DNA of 64,000 nt from Ciona savignyi (lineage: Eukaryota > Chordata > Ascidiacea > Phlebobranchia > Cionidae): assembly GCA_000149265.1 (NCBI GenBank), contig CH003381.1, positions 433,762 to 497,761 of the forward strand, read 5' to 3'. The position numbers and the translations under genes were made by a program. Positions 46,501-61,500 of the stretch are shown one piece after another. The notes below the pieces were generated by a model. It was not told the DNA's origin and searched no databases. It saw only the letters and a program-made list of their open reading frames with translations. Each line of letters opens with the position of its first letter. Position 1 is the stretch's first letter.

Positions 46501-49500
46501 CACAGTTCATCTTGATGGTTTGAAGCAATTAACATGTACTAACCGGTCAACAAAAATGTTTAACAAAACCATGTTTAAACAAATTAATATAAGAAGGTAT
46601 TCGATTTTCGTTATCCCTGAAAAAGGAAATGCATGTGGTGTTATCAAGAACATATTTAAGCAAGTCCGTAATTTAAAATTTCGCACAACCAACTTCAATA
46701 ACAGAAGCGACTATTTAATTACCTTGCTCATGCATACTTACCTCAAACACATGCGGACATTGAGCTTCCACTGTCTTCGTCATACTTTCAATGGTTTTCT
46801 GTGGAGCAGAGGTTTAGTTTGTTCAGTTTTAAATGGCCTCACTAAATTTATTGTGTATTAATCAAGGACACAACCATTTAGAAAAGAAACCCGGAAAAAG
46901 ACCGAAAAAATAATTTCTCTGGACATGAATATCTTTGAATATTTCGCTACTGATCTTTATCCCTGCGATGAGGAAACATAGAGAGTGTTATAACATAGGA
47001 AATTTCCGGAATGTTTTGTGCACATTACGAGTTACTGCAGTATGTTGAATAACATACAAAGTTTGACGAGCTAGTTTATGATTTTGATATCACAATCTTA
47101 CACTCATAATGCACTAGCAATGACCTAATGGGCATCGTCAACAAGTCCCACGCCAGATCAATATTCATAAAATTAATATACAAGCAGTATATAGATCAGG
47201 GTTTTAACTGGGGGACGTGAAAGCTTAACAAGGAGGGCACGGGCATTACAGTAAGAGATTGATCTAACAAACAAAGCAAATCTTTAATGTGCGTTGTCTT
47301 TAAAAAACTTTGAGTTAAATGACTAGTTTCTCAAAAAGAGTTGCATTCTTCACACTAAAAAGGATAATGGCAAATAAGTTATTGTTCAATTTTTTTATGA
47401 ATTTAAGGTGTGAGCATACGTCAAGGGGGCGCGACTGAAAAAGTTTAAGAGCCACTGATACAGATACATGCTTAAACACCAACATAAGTTTCGATGTAAA
47501 AAGTGAAAACCAGGTAAGGTGTTCACATGCAACCTACCGTGATGTGCTCGTACACAGTCTCATTTAGTGACTGGGCTGTCTGGCGGATCTGCGTCACCAA
47601 CTGACTCTCGTCTCCTGTGCATTTCTCCATACCGATGCTATAGATATCCGATAAAAGCTGGGGAAGAGATAATAGTTCCTAACGAATATCGATTCTTCTA
47701 TTTTAATTGGTTCTAATAGGAAACCTGGATTGGGACAGTTGGGTGTATGTGGGAGGATCAGAAAAGTTGTCATCACAAATACTACATACATAAGTCGAGT
47801 TTCGAAAGCTGTCACAGTGCTTTTTGATAACGAACTTACAGTTCAACTAAAGACAAACAATTTTGTAGTATTTTAAGAAACAATAAATGTAATTAAACAC
47901 AAAAGCCCCCATCTTTCATGGGCCAGTTAAATGGGCCGCTTTGTCGACACCTTAACCCACCCCACACCAACAGTCATTAGTACCAGGGTAATGTTACATG
48001 CCAGGCACATATGCATGTTTTCCTAGTTTATTACTTCAACCCGGCATCATTAACACAGACCGACCTGCATTCTGACCTCCCACCACAGGGCAACCAGCAC
48101 ATAACATGATACCAACATTGACATAATCTTACCTGTTTCGAATTCTTGGCATCTTTCACGAGGTTTTTCGCTTCCACCACTGAAGCGTTACTTCCAGAAT
48201 CTTCCACAATCATCTCAAGTGCGTTAATTGTGTCATCAACCTTCTCTGTGATGTCATAATATATAATGATGCAGCAAGTATGACAGAACAATGGGCAACC
48301 AGTCGGAAGGTATTTGTTCATTCTTCGGCAGGGCACTTAATCACACTACACCCCCAACCTAACCCACATACAATACCCCACCCTATAAATCTACAATGTA
48401 TTGTGCCACACCCCCTACTACACTCTCTATCCTAACCCCAACCCGTTACACAACACAGTCAACCCACCAGCCATGCGATCCAGCACTTGTTGCGCGGTGT
48501 TGGTGACAACTTGTTGGAGTCGGAATTGTTGGTCGTTGCTCGCTCCTGTGTTGTTCGCGTTGCGCAGCAGGAGGTCCTGGATGCGAGCGAGAGATCGCTG
48601 GGTCCGTTCCGGATGCATCTTCATCGCTATCACTGCGTCAATCACCGGGTACGGCATGTACCGCAGTGTTTTGTTTCTGTGGTTGGAGTAAGTCAGATAT
48701 AATAATCAGACATGGCTTTCTTAAACCAATACCAATGGACTGAAGCAATGTATTGTGGCTTAATTAAGTGCACAGTAATACACATCACATACATAGTCGA
48801 GTTGATGAAGCTGTTCTAGTATGGAGACAATAAGAAGGTTTTTATGGGGGTTAGTAAGGTAAATACCATAGATATCAGAGGGTTAATGTATCTACCAAAG
48901 TTGTATTATAAGAGAAAATTTAGGGTCCTTTTTGTCATAACATAATTATAAAAATTAAATGTTTTAAATAAAAACAACAAAAATCATACAATAAAAGCTG
49001 TGCAATTTGTACAAGCTTCAGCAATGTATCTGTTACAAACTTTTTTTTTTAATTTCCTTTGGTATGTTTATCATACAAGATACAACACACTAAATAGCTC
49101 CGATATTTAACTGTGGACAGGAGCTAATCTAATGATTGCCAAGATAGTATCTCTCACTGAGTTGTTCTATCTTTTGTAAATAATGCATATTCCCACCGAT
49201 ATTATTTAAAACAAACATTGATGACAAACAAAAAAACAATAAAAATTTCTTACTTCTCCAAAGCATTGGCCACCTCATGGAAGCCCAGTGATGTCAGATT
49301 ATTTCGATCCAACTTTAAAATCCTCAGCTTGGAATTAATTTGAAGTGATTTGGACAACACTCTTGCTCCACTGTCGCCCATTGAGTTGCCACTGCGGATG
49401 ATGTGTGGATGGTTGATTTATGATAAACTCGAGAAATAAAAGTTTGATTACGAAACATTAGTAGGGCCGGCTTTATGGATCAGAAAATGTGGCCATTAAG

Positions 49501-52500
49501 ACCCGATAAATCTTACAGTTTTGAGATTTTTAATGCATAATATGCTCACAGTACCCCCATTAGCAGTGGGCTGTAGTAAAGTTATGAAAGCTCAGGTAAC
49601 AGAATTACACATTATACCCACAGTTAAGCTGTTACAGTCTGTGCATTACTCAATGTGACTTTCAACAAGGAAAAAAGCATGCAGCAGTGACACTGACCTC
49701 AAATCGAGGCTTGTAAGAGAAGTGTTGCTTCCAAGACAGCCAAGCAGTATCAGGAGGTGTTCCCTTAACTTTGAGTCAGCAAGGCAGAATGTCTCCAGAA
49801 CCTGAGAACATTGGTTTGTATACAAGTGTTTGAAGTAGCATATTTCTGTATATTCCTATGAGTGGGTCAACGATGCTGTTGCAGTAAAGTTTATTATCAG
49901 CAATTATTTTACTTTTGCGCGAGTGCCATTACATTGGATTAAGGCCACTTTAGGTTAGTGTCTTGGCGCAAAATAATGGTTATTAATCCTAAAACCATTT
50001 AAGTATAGCATGTTGCCCTAAAGTGGTACTGCACTGCTCCTCTCTACTTTTTTACACAACAAACAATTTATATTCTATTGTGACATAAGATGAACCTCAG
50101 CATTGCTTATTGCAACATTTCTTTATTGAAAAGTACTTTTGTGATTAAATTAGTAGGTTTAACTTGTGAAAATCTTGTGGTCAACAACGCAAAGTACATG
50201 TTCAGAATAACACTTACCAGTTATCTACAACTGATATCAAAATATGACCAGAGTTGTACACTATAATTAACAACACGCTTTACATTGTTCAGTAAAATTT
50301 TAAATATTTGTCTTGTACTAAACCCATTAATTTTATGAAAAAAACTATCTATCTTTTAACAAGATTGAGTCAATTTATTGAGGATAGGATATGATATTCA
50401 TGTTTATCCCCTTGAATGGGAAAACCAAGGGGGTTAACACACGGACAATCGTCAGATCACCTCGCGCCCACAGTCAGGCCACCAGAGCTATTGTAGTGTG
50501 TTATGTAAGATTACAGGTTTCTTCAATTTAGTATCAGTGCAACCCAAGGCAACGTACTAAACCACTAGACCAATCTATCAGACCATTTGCATATCATCGT
50601 GGGACCATAGCACTTTTAACTGTCATGCCATTATGGCTGACATGCCATATCGATCCAATAAATCCCTAAACCCACCGAGTCATCCTCCTGAAGTAGTTCC
50701 ACTATGCCCTCCATTATTGATCGCATATACTTTGGTTTGATCCCATAGAAGTTGCGGCCGATCTTCAACTCAGTGATCGAACGATTTTGCTGGAAACACC
50801 ACGGTTGTCAGTTACATTGTTTGCACAGTCAAGTTTCTGGAGTTATTACGGTGGATTTTATGGTTGTTTTATTTATATCCTTATGGTTGGGAATTTAGAC
50901 ATATATTTATGGCTATAATAATATGTCTCATGTAGACAGCGACTAAAGGTATTTCAGTGTCAGAATGTTGGCTTTATTTTTTTCTTTATTAGTATAAAGC
51001 CTGCATTAAACTAAGCAGGAAAAACATCTTGATAATGTGCAACAGACTGCAATAGCTTTGGTAACCGCACAGTGGCCATTAGATAATCGTATGATTTAAT
51101 ATTTCTCCAGAGTTTTCTCATTAAATATATTCTCTTAGCAGAAATTGCAAATAATGTTACCAACCTGCATCCAACTGAGCAAGCTCAACAGATCATAATC
51201 GAGTGAGTTGTCAGTTAGATCCAATGCCACGAGGTTCGTAAGGTTGGGTACACTTGACTGAATGACCTGGCATCCCGCTGACTTCAACTGCGGGGGATAG
51301 GAAGGTTTTATTAATTTGCCATTCTTTTCTTGTTTTGACCATGAAATAATAAACACTGCCTCGTTCCAGTGAAATGATAAAGGTTTGAACAAAATTTAAA
51401 TAATAATAATTAATAACACACTGCAGTAGCTCAGGAAACGCAACTGTGGCAATGCAGCATTAGGTTAACGGTCAATATTCTAATCTATTTGTTGATTCCC
51501 AATTGAGATAACCTTGCGTATTCATTATTATTATCCTTATTATTATTATTATCCTTTTAAAAAGTGAACATTATTTTCAGAATAAAGATTTTTTAGTAGC
51601 ACGTCTTGAAACCTTGTAAACAAGTGCTCTGACCATTGTGTGCGTTTTCCTTCCCAAACGTATAAATAAGCATTCTGTCCTTGTCATGAATAGATGAACT
51701 TACCTCACACGATGTAAAGTTGAGGGACACCTTTAAATTCTGTGTCTTGTTCGCCAGCAATCCATCCATTATATACCTGTGGGTTACATTGCATCAGTAA
51801 CTTGACTGTCGTATAAGGCGTGTTACTAAGGCGCATGTAAGCAAGGCAATTTACATTGCTATTGTTTGATCTTAAATAATTTTAGTTTCCCAATTATTGT
51901 TTTTTTCGCTATATTTAGATATTTATATCATTTTTTTAATCATGTCTGTTTAATAATGTCTGTGCACACTGTAATATCTCCAGCTACTCGACTGTTTGCA
52001 TGAGGTGTGTTACTGCGAACCTAAAAAAAACACTTTACATCGCTCCAGCCAAGTGGTTTTTTATAAGTCATCCAAATGAAAAGTCCTTTCTGATTAGTAT
52101 TGTTTACACACTGTAATAGTCTAAAAACCCGGGTTTAAATGCAGGAACCACTAGACTGTGAGCATGTGACATATGGAAAGCCCAATTCACCTGATAGCTT
52201 CCGGAGACATCTTAGTGTGCGAGAGGTCCATTGATTTGAGGGCAGTGGTGGAGTGAAAGTACTAGGGAGTGATGGTAGTTACACAAGAGTAGATAATGTG
52301 CAAACATAATACACAGCTGGCGTAAATTACTGGCAAAAATGAACGCAATCGATAGCAATATGGGTAAGAGTTAAACCAGCAAATTGGTCGGACATAAAGC
52401 ACATTTAGCCAATTATAATAACTTATCGTGCAGCCACATATTATTCTAATGTATTTACTGCAATAAACAACCATTTATCCCACTTTAGTATAAACTGGAG

Positions 52501-55500
52501 AATCTTATTTGATCATTCTATATATTGGTTACCGAATACCAATAAATTTAATAAAATCTTTAAAAATTTGTGTAAAAGGTCAAACTACGCAGATTGCGAT
52601 CCACAATGAACAAATGATAAACACGATACCTGTATAAAAGCTTGTGGTATTACAGCATCTTTATTTTTCCTGTGGTTTAATTTGGTGATTTAAATGAGAT
52701 AGAAAGCATTGAAAATATATTGTTTCTTATAATACACATGCTTATCCCTGTGTATGAGATAACCACAGTCGTTAAACCACTTCAAATATGCAGTTTTCTG
52801 CATACCCACATGACATTTTTTTAGTAAGTCTTATGTATGGTAGGATTTTTTTAGGATATTTATGTTTATCCCGGTGAATGGAAAAACCAAACGCACAGGC
52901 AATCGTAAGATCACCTTGCGCCCACACTGGGGTACCGGAGCTATTGCAGTGCGTTGTGTATGATTAAAAGGTTTCTTTTTAGTAGAACCCATCAATCCAC
53001 TGGGTTCAGACAATGTCCGTTAAGTGCCTTGCTCAAGGATACAACTGACTAGCCACCGACCAGTTTCGTACCTGCAACCCTTCGGCTGAAAATCTACGCA
53101 CTGATCCACCACACTAACCTCTTGGACTAATACAACTTTTGTGTTTAATTGATTTGTTCAAATCCACTGAATCTCACCACTATGCATTGATGGTTTTATA
53201 CAAGTCATATTCACAAAATGCTCATGCACAAATGACAAATCCAACCATCCACCAACTGATTATAATATTTCAAAGTAGGTTATAACTGTTTTCAGAGAGG
53301 AACCAACCACCTCCCACTATTTCATGAAATCTCAGGTAATACTTACTTTCCCATGAAGTAATTCCTCGCCAACGAGACATGTTCCAAATACTTGGTGCAT
53401 CCTTTGGCCAATGCGCTGATGTACTGGGATAGAATTATAATGTAGCAGAAAATTTCAAATGAGCTTGTAATATGATAGAGATTGCTTTAGTTTTTATTTA
53501 AACCCATTATTCAAATTGTGGTGGATTGCACACAACTAGCAAGTGGTTGCTTTGGCACACAAAATTTCTACAACTAAATTACCTGACTTGAACAAAAATA
53601 TTATTACGCTGATATCACTATAAGTGTCCCACCTCCATCTATACTAATGTTTTATTCAAAAATAAATGCAATATCTAATAAGAATTTAACAACTTATAAT
53701 ATAAATTTAATAACTTATAATATAAATTTAATAACTTATAATATAAATTTAATAACTTGTAATATAAAATAATTGAAACGAAAAATTCGAAACTAAAAAA
53801 AATCAATATTTTAACCAAACCTGCTCCACAGAGCCCTCGGTGGCAGAAAGATCAAGATTCCTAATCTGATTCTCCGATGATAGAAAGTTGAAAAGTCCCT
53901 GGAAGTTTATGTTTAATAGTGAGGTGACTAAGGTTGTACACTTGAATAAGGATATGGGTAAATGTTTTAAAAACACTAACTAGAATCAGTGGAACCAATT
54001 ATTTAAATATAAGCTAAATTTAACCATTTTAAAAGCCAGCGAAAATGCTTTTATCATTTGGTATAAGATCCACCAAGATAGCTTATTTTGGCAACAGTCA
54101 GACTGCTGCTACGCAGTTAACAAAAAATTAATTTCTGTATTTTATGTCCACTACAATAAGACAAACTTATCCTTAATTCGCCCCAAAGATAAGTTATCTA
54201 AAACTCGACTAAGCGCACAGAATACCTCTGCCTCCTCAGGTTTAATGACGTTCCCGGATAAATTCAAGTCAGTCAGACTCATCATAATTTTCGAACTTGA
54301 TCGAAGTGCCTGACACAACCCGTTGATGCTCTTTGCTGTCACCCCTGGTTGGATTTATTAATCATATTACACCAAGTATATGAGTGGAATACTTATCTTT
54401 TATTCATGTGAATAAGAATCCACAGGTGAATTTATGACGGCATCCGTTAGATTAGCTGTTGCCCACAATTGGATTACCGAAGCTATGGCAATGTGTTGAT
54501 TTGATTGAGACATTGGTACCATTAATACCAATAAAGTCACGGGCATCAAGTGATGTCCAATTTAAACTCAACAAGTTAGTGACTGGTTTGATCCAACAAC
54601 CATTCAGTTGTAGGCTGGTGCTCTTACACAGCTCACCAGTCAGACAACTAATGTAGATTGTTTATAGTAAGTCTGCACAAATGCCAGAGTGTTACACCAT
54701 CGAATTTTCAAATTTTGCTTGTTTGAAATCAGCCGCTTGCTAGTCCGTTGTGTCCTGGGCAAGGCACTTAAAGGATATTGCCTGAACCCAGCGAATTAAC
54801 AGGTTCTACCAAATTGAAGGAAGTTTTAATAACACAACACACTGCAATAGCTCTGGTAACTGAACGGTGGGTGCGAGCCTGCGAGGTAATTTGACGATTG
54901 CCCATGTGTACTGTTTTCCCATTCACGGAGATAAACATGAATATCCTATCCAATTTCAGAAACAGTTTAGAAATTGGGAAAACTACAATTGTCCAAAGAT
55001 ACTAAAGATAAAACATTCATCAAATACCTCTCTAGCAACATATGCCCAACTCACCTGTTCTAGCAATGTTAAGAGACCTGAGGCTGCCGTGTTTGATAAC
55101 TGGCAGCGAGCCACTTAGATGCATCAACCCCTTGTCCTCCAGTGCATTGTTTGAAAGATCCAACACTTCCACTCGGCATTCCTTGTTCTCAACCATGTTG
55201 TTCGACAACCTCAACACAAACTCCCTGTGGATATCAGTTGGCATGAAATCAATTATCTGACCATTGATCCCAGGAATAAGGGCATCTCCACTATGGCTGA
55301 ATTGTTGCAGAATCGAAACTGATCTTTTGCTAGTAGGTTGTGTCCTTGGATAGGGCACTTAGGACACATTACACTGCAATAACTTCAACGTAGCGGTGGA
55401 AATGGCTGATATGTCATAATGTCTATTGCTTGGGTAAATATAAACATCATATCCTAATCTGGTCATTTATCTACAGGGTTGTGTCTTTAGGCCTGGCATT

Positions 55501-58500
55501 CACTTGATATTTTACTAATCCAGTGGATTAAAATAGAATCTTTAAAACAGATTGATTTGTCATTTCGCTGCAGATGGGTGATTATGTTCACATTGAAAGT
55601 TATGCTATTTACAGTAAACATGATCAACCCCTTCACACGCCCAAACGCTTACCCTTTGAACCCGACCCCTTCTAAACACAACTCCTTCAAATTATGTGAG
55701 TTGCGAGTGACTTTCAGAATAAACTCCAGCACCTCGTATGTCTGGTGGAAGAAGTGATGATATGTAAGTTTTTGTATTTGAAATCAATTTATTACAGCAA
55801 TGTGGCTTGCTGAGGTGTGTGGTATAACACCTCATGCCCACAGTCTAGTTGCTTAAGTTGTTGCAGTGTATGGATATTCAAAAAATAATTTGAATCACCA
55901 ATAAGATACCACTGGATTGGAACAATGTCAAGTGGCTTGGACAGTCATACACCTGATGTTCACAATGAAGTAATATACCAAAATAAATCATGAATCATTA
56001 AAAGACAGGAGGGTGATTTGGTTAGAGCAAAGTAGGGTGATTGGGATAAGATGTAGCCATTACTTTATTTTTATTGATAAATTAATTAAAACATGAGTAG
56101 TGTATTTTTGTAAGCCATCTGTTGTTTATATTATTTTACATTTGTTCAGTTTATGGCAAATTTAAGTATGCTTTCGAATTTCACTACATTCATTGAATAT
56201 TGTAGCTGTGCCGTATTACAGCAATTGTAGAGTTTTAAATAATGGAGATATTACAACAGTTTTTGCCTATCGTATAATAATCTAATAGGTTTTTGTGACC
56301 TCTATTAAGCGCACATGGGATATCTATCACGCTACCAATGACCTAACCACCAGTTCCTTGAAAAATAGGAACACAGTTAATCCATTTAATATGGAACACA
56401 CAGTAAATCCATTTAACATAGAACAAAAACCATCACTTTTCAGACACCTTTCCAACCATTTAAGCATTACGAACCAGTTTGGTATTCCTGATGACCAGTC
56501 CATCAAACCACTGGCTGTAGATCATCACGGATATTACCGGGATCAGGTCCCTGGGACAACATAAAATATTTATTACTTTGCGTGAGTAAATTTAGAGGTA
56601 ATCTTTGGATTACCTCATGCACCATTAGAGGACTGGAGCTATTACAGTAGGATGAATATGAGTCAGGAATTCTTACAGTATTAATTATACTTATTAATCT
56701 ACTGAGTTCAGAAGTTCGCTAAGAGTCTTGCACAAGAACATAACCGAGCTAGCGGCTGGTTTCAAACCTACATCAGTTCGACAAAGAGCTGATGTTACAA
56801 CTGAATGAGCCAACATACTAGACAATATTGTGATTCGGTTATCCTCTAGTGAGGAACCACTACCTAATGTTAACAGGCAATATACAGCTAACATATAATT
56901 AAATTTCATTATTTCGCTGATATGAGGATAGGATGCTATTTTATTCCTGTGTTTGTGATATTGACATTTATGACATGTAATTATCGCCCACAGTTGACTT
57001 GTCAATTGTATTGGGTTGAAGCAACATTTCTTAAATGCTTGCCCCAAAGCATACCTTTAAAACAATGGCTCGACCACTTGCATTACTAAGTCACCTATGA
57101 ATTTTCTATCACCGGATAATTTAATAAAACAATATATTGAAACTTACTTGAGATCCGGAAGATCAAAATCCTTTGAGTTTATCTCCCGGCAATTTTGCGA
57201 CAAATATATTGTGTCTATGTCCTGTGTAACCATAAGGTATCGTCACAACATATATTATAAAATTTATTTTATAAAATAAACTTGTAATATGATGCCCCTT
57301 TAAATTGAATGAATAACCAATTATAATATCTAATTAAAGACACAATTATTAAAAGCCTCATACATCACATTGCAGCATAACACTCATATTATGACATAAC
57401 ACCCCACAACTCACCCATTCCACTTCCTCCCTCACAGGAGCCCCCAAATAGTCACAAATGCATCGATAAATCTCGGAGAAGTTGCCACAAGGACCTGGCT
57501 CCAACTGATCGGCTTGGTTCAGCATGGATTGAATTATCTTCTGCCGGCCGAGCGGTTCAAGCGAAGCCTTGATTATGCGGCTGTGAACGGTGTGTTAAGA
57601 TAAATGTGGAAAGAAAAAAAAGATCAGACAACATTGTTTTTTCAGCTATATCGTCTTATATACTATGAATGTTAGCTTAAAGTTATGTCATAAAAATGTT
57701 AACTTAAAGTTATATCCTATGAATGTTAACCTGAGTTATAATTTACTACATTTATGTTTTAAGTGCTAGTTTAATACAGGAAAGGGCAAAACAGTCAATA
57801 CATCATGTCAATATTAAAAATGGAAACGAAATTATTTAAGAAGATGCCTGATCTGGCTGTAGAGTTTAATCATTTGGTAAACAAATTGCACTACACATAA
57901 TAGTTCCCTTCATATACCATATGATTGTTAACTATAACAGGGTTACGTGTCATACAAAACAAATCAATTTCCTCTTTTAAAACTTTTAAATTACAGCGAT
58001 ATTAAACAATCAACAGTGATACACTGCAATAGCTATTCCTATGATTATGTTGCAACCCCAGAACTATAAATATGAGTATCACATCCTGTAGAGAATACAA
58101 TATCAGCATATTCTTAATGCTAGAAAACAATGCTTTACTTTTCAACGCATTATTTTATTTTTGTTCATTCGTATTATTTAAGTCTCTACAAATATGATAA
58201 TAAGAAGCAGGAAATAACGGTGAAGTTATAACGCACCAAGATAAAACGCAAATGGTTTCCTGCGACCTCGATATGATTCATAATGTTTGTATTGCGACAG
58301 AGATAACCATACAGCTGTGGCATGTAACCGTTTTATATTTGACTTTTGACAAGCACGCAATCCTGAAAGTATTCTTTTTCATATTAACAGAGTTTGAATG
58401 GCTAGGCATTCGCCTTGACAGTAAGATATAAAATGAGCACATCAGATTCCACTGTGTGCATTTTTTGCATTTTTACATCATTAACTTACAATATATATGA

Positions 58501-61500
58501 ATGGACACTGACAATTACCAAAAATTTTAGGATGTAATGAATATTTCCTTCCTATTAAGGTGACTTTGGTTTTTATTTTGCAGTTTGTTGCCCTAAGTGG
58601 GGTGTCCCGGGCTTTTACGTTGTGTTGTATATTAACTTAAGTGCTTGATATATATTTGAATTTACTCGATTGAAAATTCCTGTCTAAAACACCGCTTTAA
58701 AGATGGATGATTAAAAATTAAAACAGCCAACCTGTCTGGTCAAGACTTCCATGCCTATTCCCCTGCCCACACAGCCATATTATATGTTTTGTAGTTTATC
58801 TAATAATTTTCATGTTTTTGTTAACAGTACCGATATAATAAAACTAAATAATAATGGTTTAGTCAATTAGCTCAATAATTAATAAAAACCTGTGCTGTCT
58901 GCTATCAAAACTAGCCGCTGTTTAGAAAGCAGTTAACAGACATCGCCTGAACCCAGTGGATTAATGGATAGTTAATGGATAAGAGTATCATCTCAATCTA
59001 TAAATTATATACAATTGTATACACAATGCAATTGGTACCCAACAGGAATTAGGTATCCAGACAGTTGTCTGTGTGATAAAGCACTTTATGTTTTATCACT
59101 CATAGGGATAAAACATAAATATCTAATAACCAACCGCCCGCCATGCTTCAAAACAGACAAAGCAAACAAGACTGAGGTGGTAGATATAATATACCTGTCG
59201 AAGAAAGGTGGGAGACTATTTTAAAATAAACAATCAGCCGCACAACAATCCATGATAAATACAATACAAGCAAAATAAATAAAAGTGCTACAATAATAAT
59301 GAACAAAATTTCAATAACAAGCGTCTATCATGAAATTAATTATCAACAAAACGTTAGGTATCGTATACTATGCACATGTATGTATATTACATTAATTGCC
59401 AATAACAATGCCAATTAATAAAATAATAGCATTTTCTTTGAACATTTAAATATGCCATTTTCACGTCTTAAATAAGAACTAATAATGTGGTTTTACCTGC
59501 ATCAAACAGTTTCTAGTTTTTGTTTTAATAAGAGGATCCCACTAGTATGTGTGGAAATTCTATTTTTATAGATGTGACATGTATTATGACTTACAACACA
59601 GTTACTATAAAGTAACTTTTTCAGAAAAATTTTATGATGCAATTCAAAAAATGGTGTACAGTGAAAAATGGTGTACACAACAAAGTTACAATAACCCATT
59701 TAAGTAGTTACTCACGATAATGCAACGCCAGGAAAGATGGTTCGCAGCGACAGCGCAACCCTCCCTATGATATGATCCGCATCATCAGTTCCAATCATCT
59801 GCATGAAGAAGATCTTCCCATAGTCTGTTGTCACGATTAGCTGGAATGTTTCAAGGGTTTAATTAAGAAGACAATACTAATACTTGTATGGTAAAGTAAA
59901 AAAATTTAAAAAAACAAATAAGTGTTGGAAAAAACATGAAAAAAGAAAATCTTCCCATAGTCTGTTGTCACGATTAGCTGGAATGTTTCAAGAGTTTAAT
60001 TAAAAAGACAACACTAATACTCTTGTGATAAGAACATTCATACTTGTAGGGTAAAATAAAAAAAATGAAAATCAACTTAGTGTAGAATATAACAACACAA
60101 AACATTTACGATGATTTGAAATATTATCACTAAAAAGTTTAAAGCAAAAGTTTGATACAAAGTGCATACAAAACATAGCAAAAATTACTCTGCAATAGGT
60201 TGTAAGATACAGTACCTTAAAAAATGGCATTTGATTATTAGTTGGAAATTGTAAATTGAATTTCAATAAACTCACAAAAAATGTTAAGTTTTGAAGGAAA
60301 TATGAATTTACAAGTGGTATATATATATAGTATGATCTAGGAAACTTTATTTAAATTTAACATATATTTTGAAAGGTAACAAAACATAACATTACAGAAA
60401 AAGTTGTCATGAAGAAAACATTAAATGATGGGAGAGTTCTTGATTTATATCAACATTGTGTAGGTGGGTGGGCGTTTATATTTGCTGCTTATTTCCAACG
60501 CACCAGCCCAGTGGTATTTAGTTATTTGACCAAATTAAAAACTCTTGTCCGATCAATGACTGTAACTTTCCCAGCAACTGGTACACAGAAAGTAGTTATC
60601 TAATGATAACTTGCGACAGTATTTATTTTTTTTAAATAAATTCTTTAATAACAATGTATAACCAGTCTGAGCTAAAAACACTATCTCTAATTGCATTTAT
60701 GAGGAATCTCCTAATAATGAAAGCGTGACTTAAGTTTACTTTTTTATCAGTTTGTGCTAAGTATGCCTCCTTGGTGCTTATGTTTACCTAATGGACAGGA
60801 TTGTGGGGCTTACTAAGATTTCAGGGTGAATCCTTAATGGTTAAGGTTAAGGTATCTCACAATTACTTAAGCAATACATATTAGAAAGTTTTTCTTTCAA
60901 CTACATGCAATAAAATAGTAGCTTTAACTAACTATCTTGGTTAAAGAAAAGTCAAATTTTACCAAAAAAATTATTTATTATCTTGTTAGTCAGTCATCGT
61001 ACCCTGTAGTCAGTATCTTATTTACTCTAGAGGTTAATTCTTAAGGCAGGTATATTGGGACTTTTTAAAAGGCGGCAAACAAAATGATTGTCCAACTAAA
61101 TACACATAGGACTTCAGCATTAAAGGTATTATAAATAGATGCATGTGCAATATTTTTAAGTTTATTTAATTGGAAACAGTACAGTACAGAAAGGCCTGTA
61201 TAGAATTTATTACACAATGTTAAACAGTGAATTCGGTTAAAATACTTGATTTTAATCCAATTGCTACACAAACATTTAGAAGGTGTTTTTTTTAGTCGTT
61301 CAATTTATAAGTTATACCTATTGTCAATCCACACAATGTAAGTTATGTAACGGTCCATATACATGAGCTCTCCATAAAATAGAAAAAAACCTTTACGCGA
61401 TTTCCACAAGCCAAATCCAAAAATAAACCTTGTTTCTTGTATTTAAGGGGATTTACCCTGATATCGATAATGGGAAATACCCCAAATTAAAAATGCCGAA

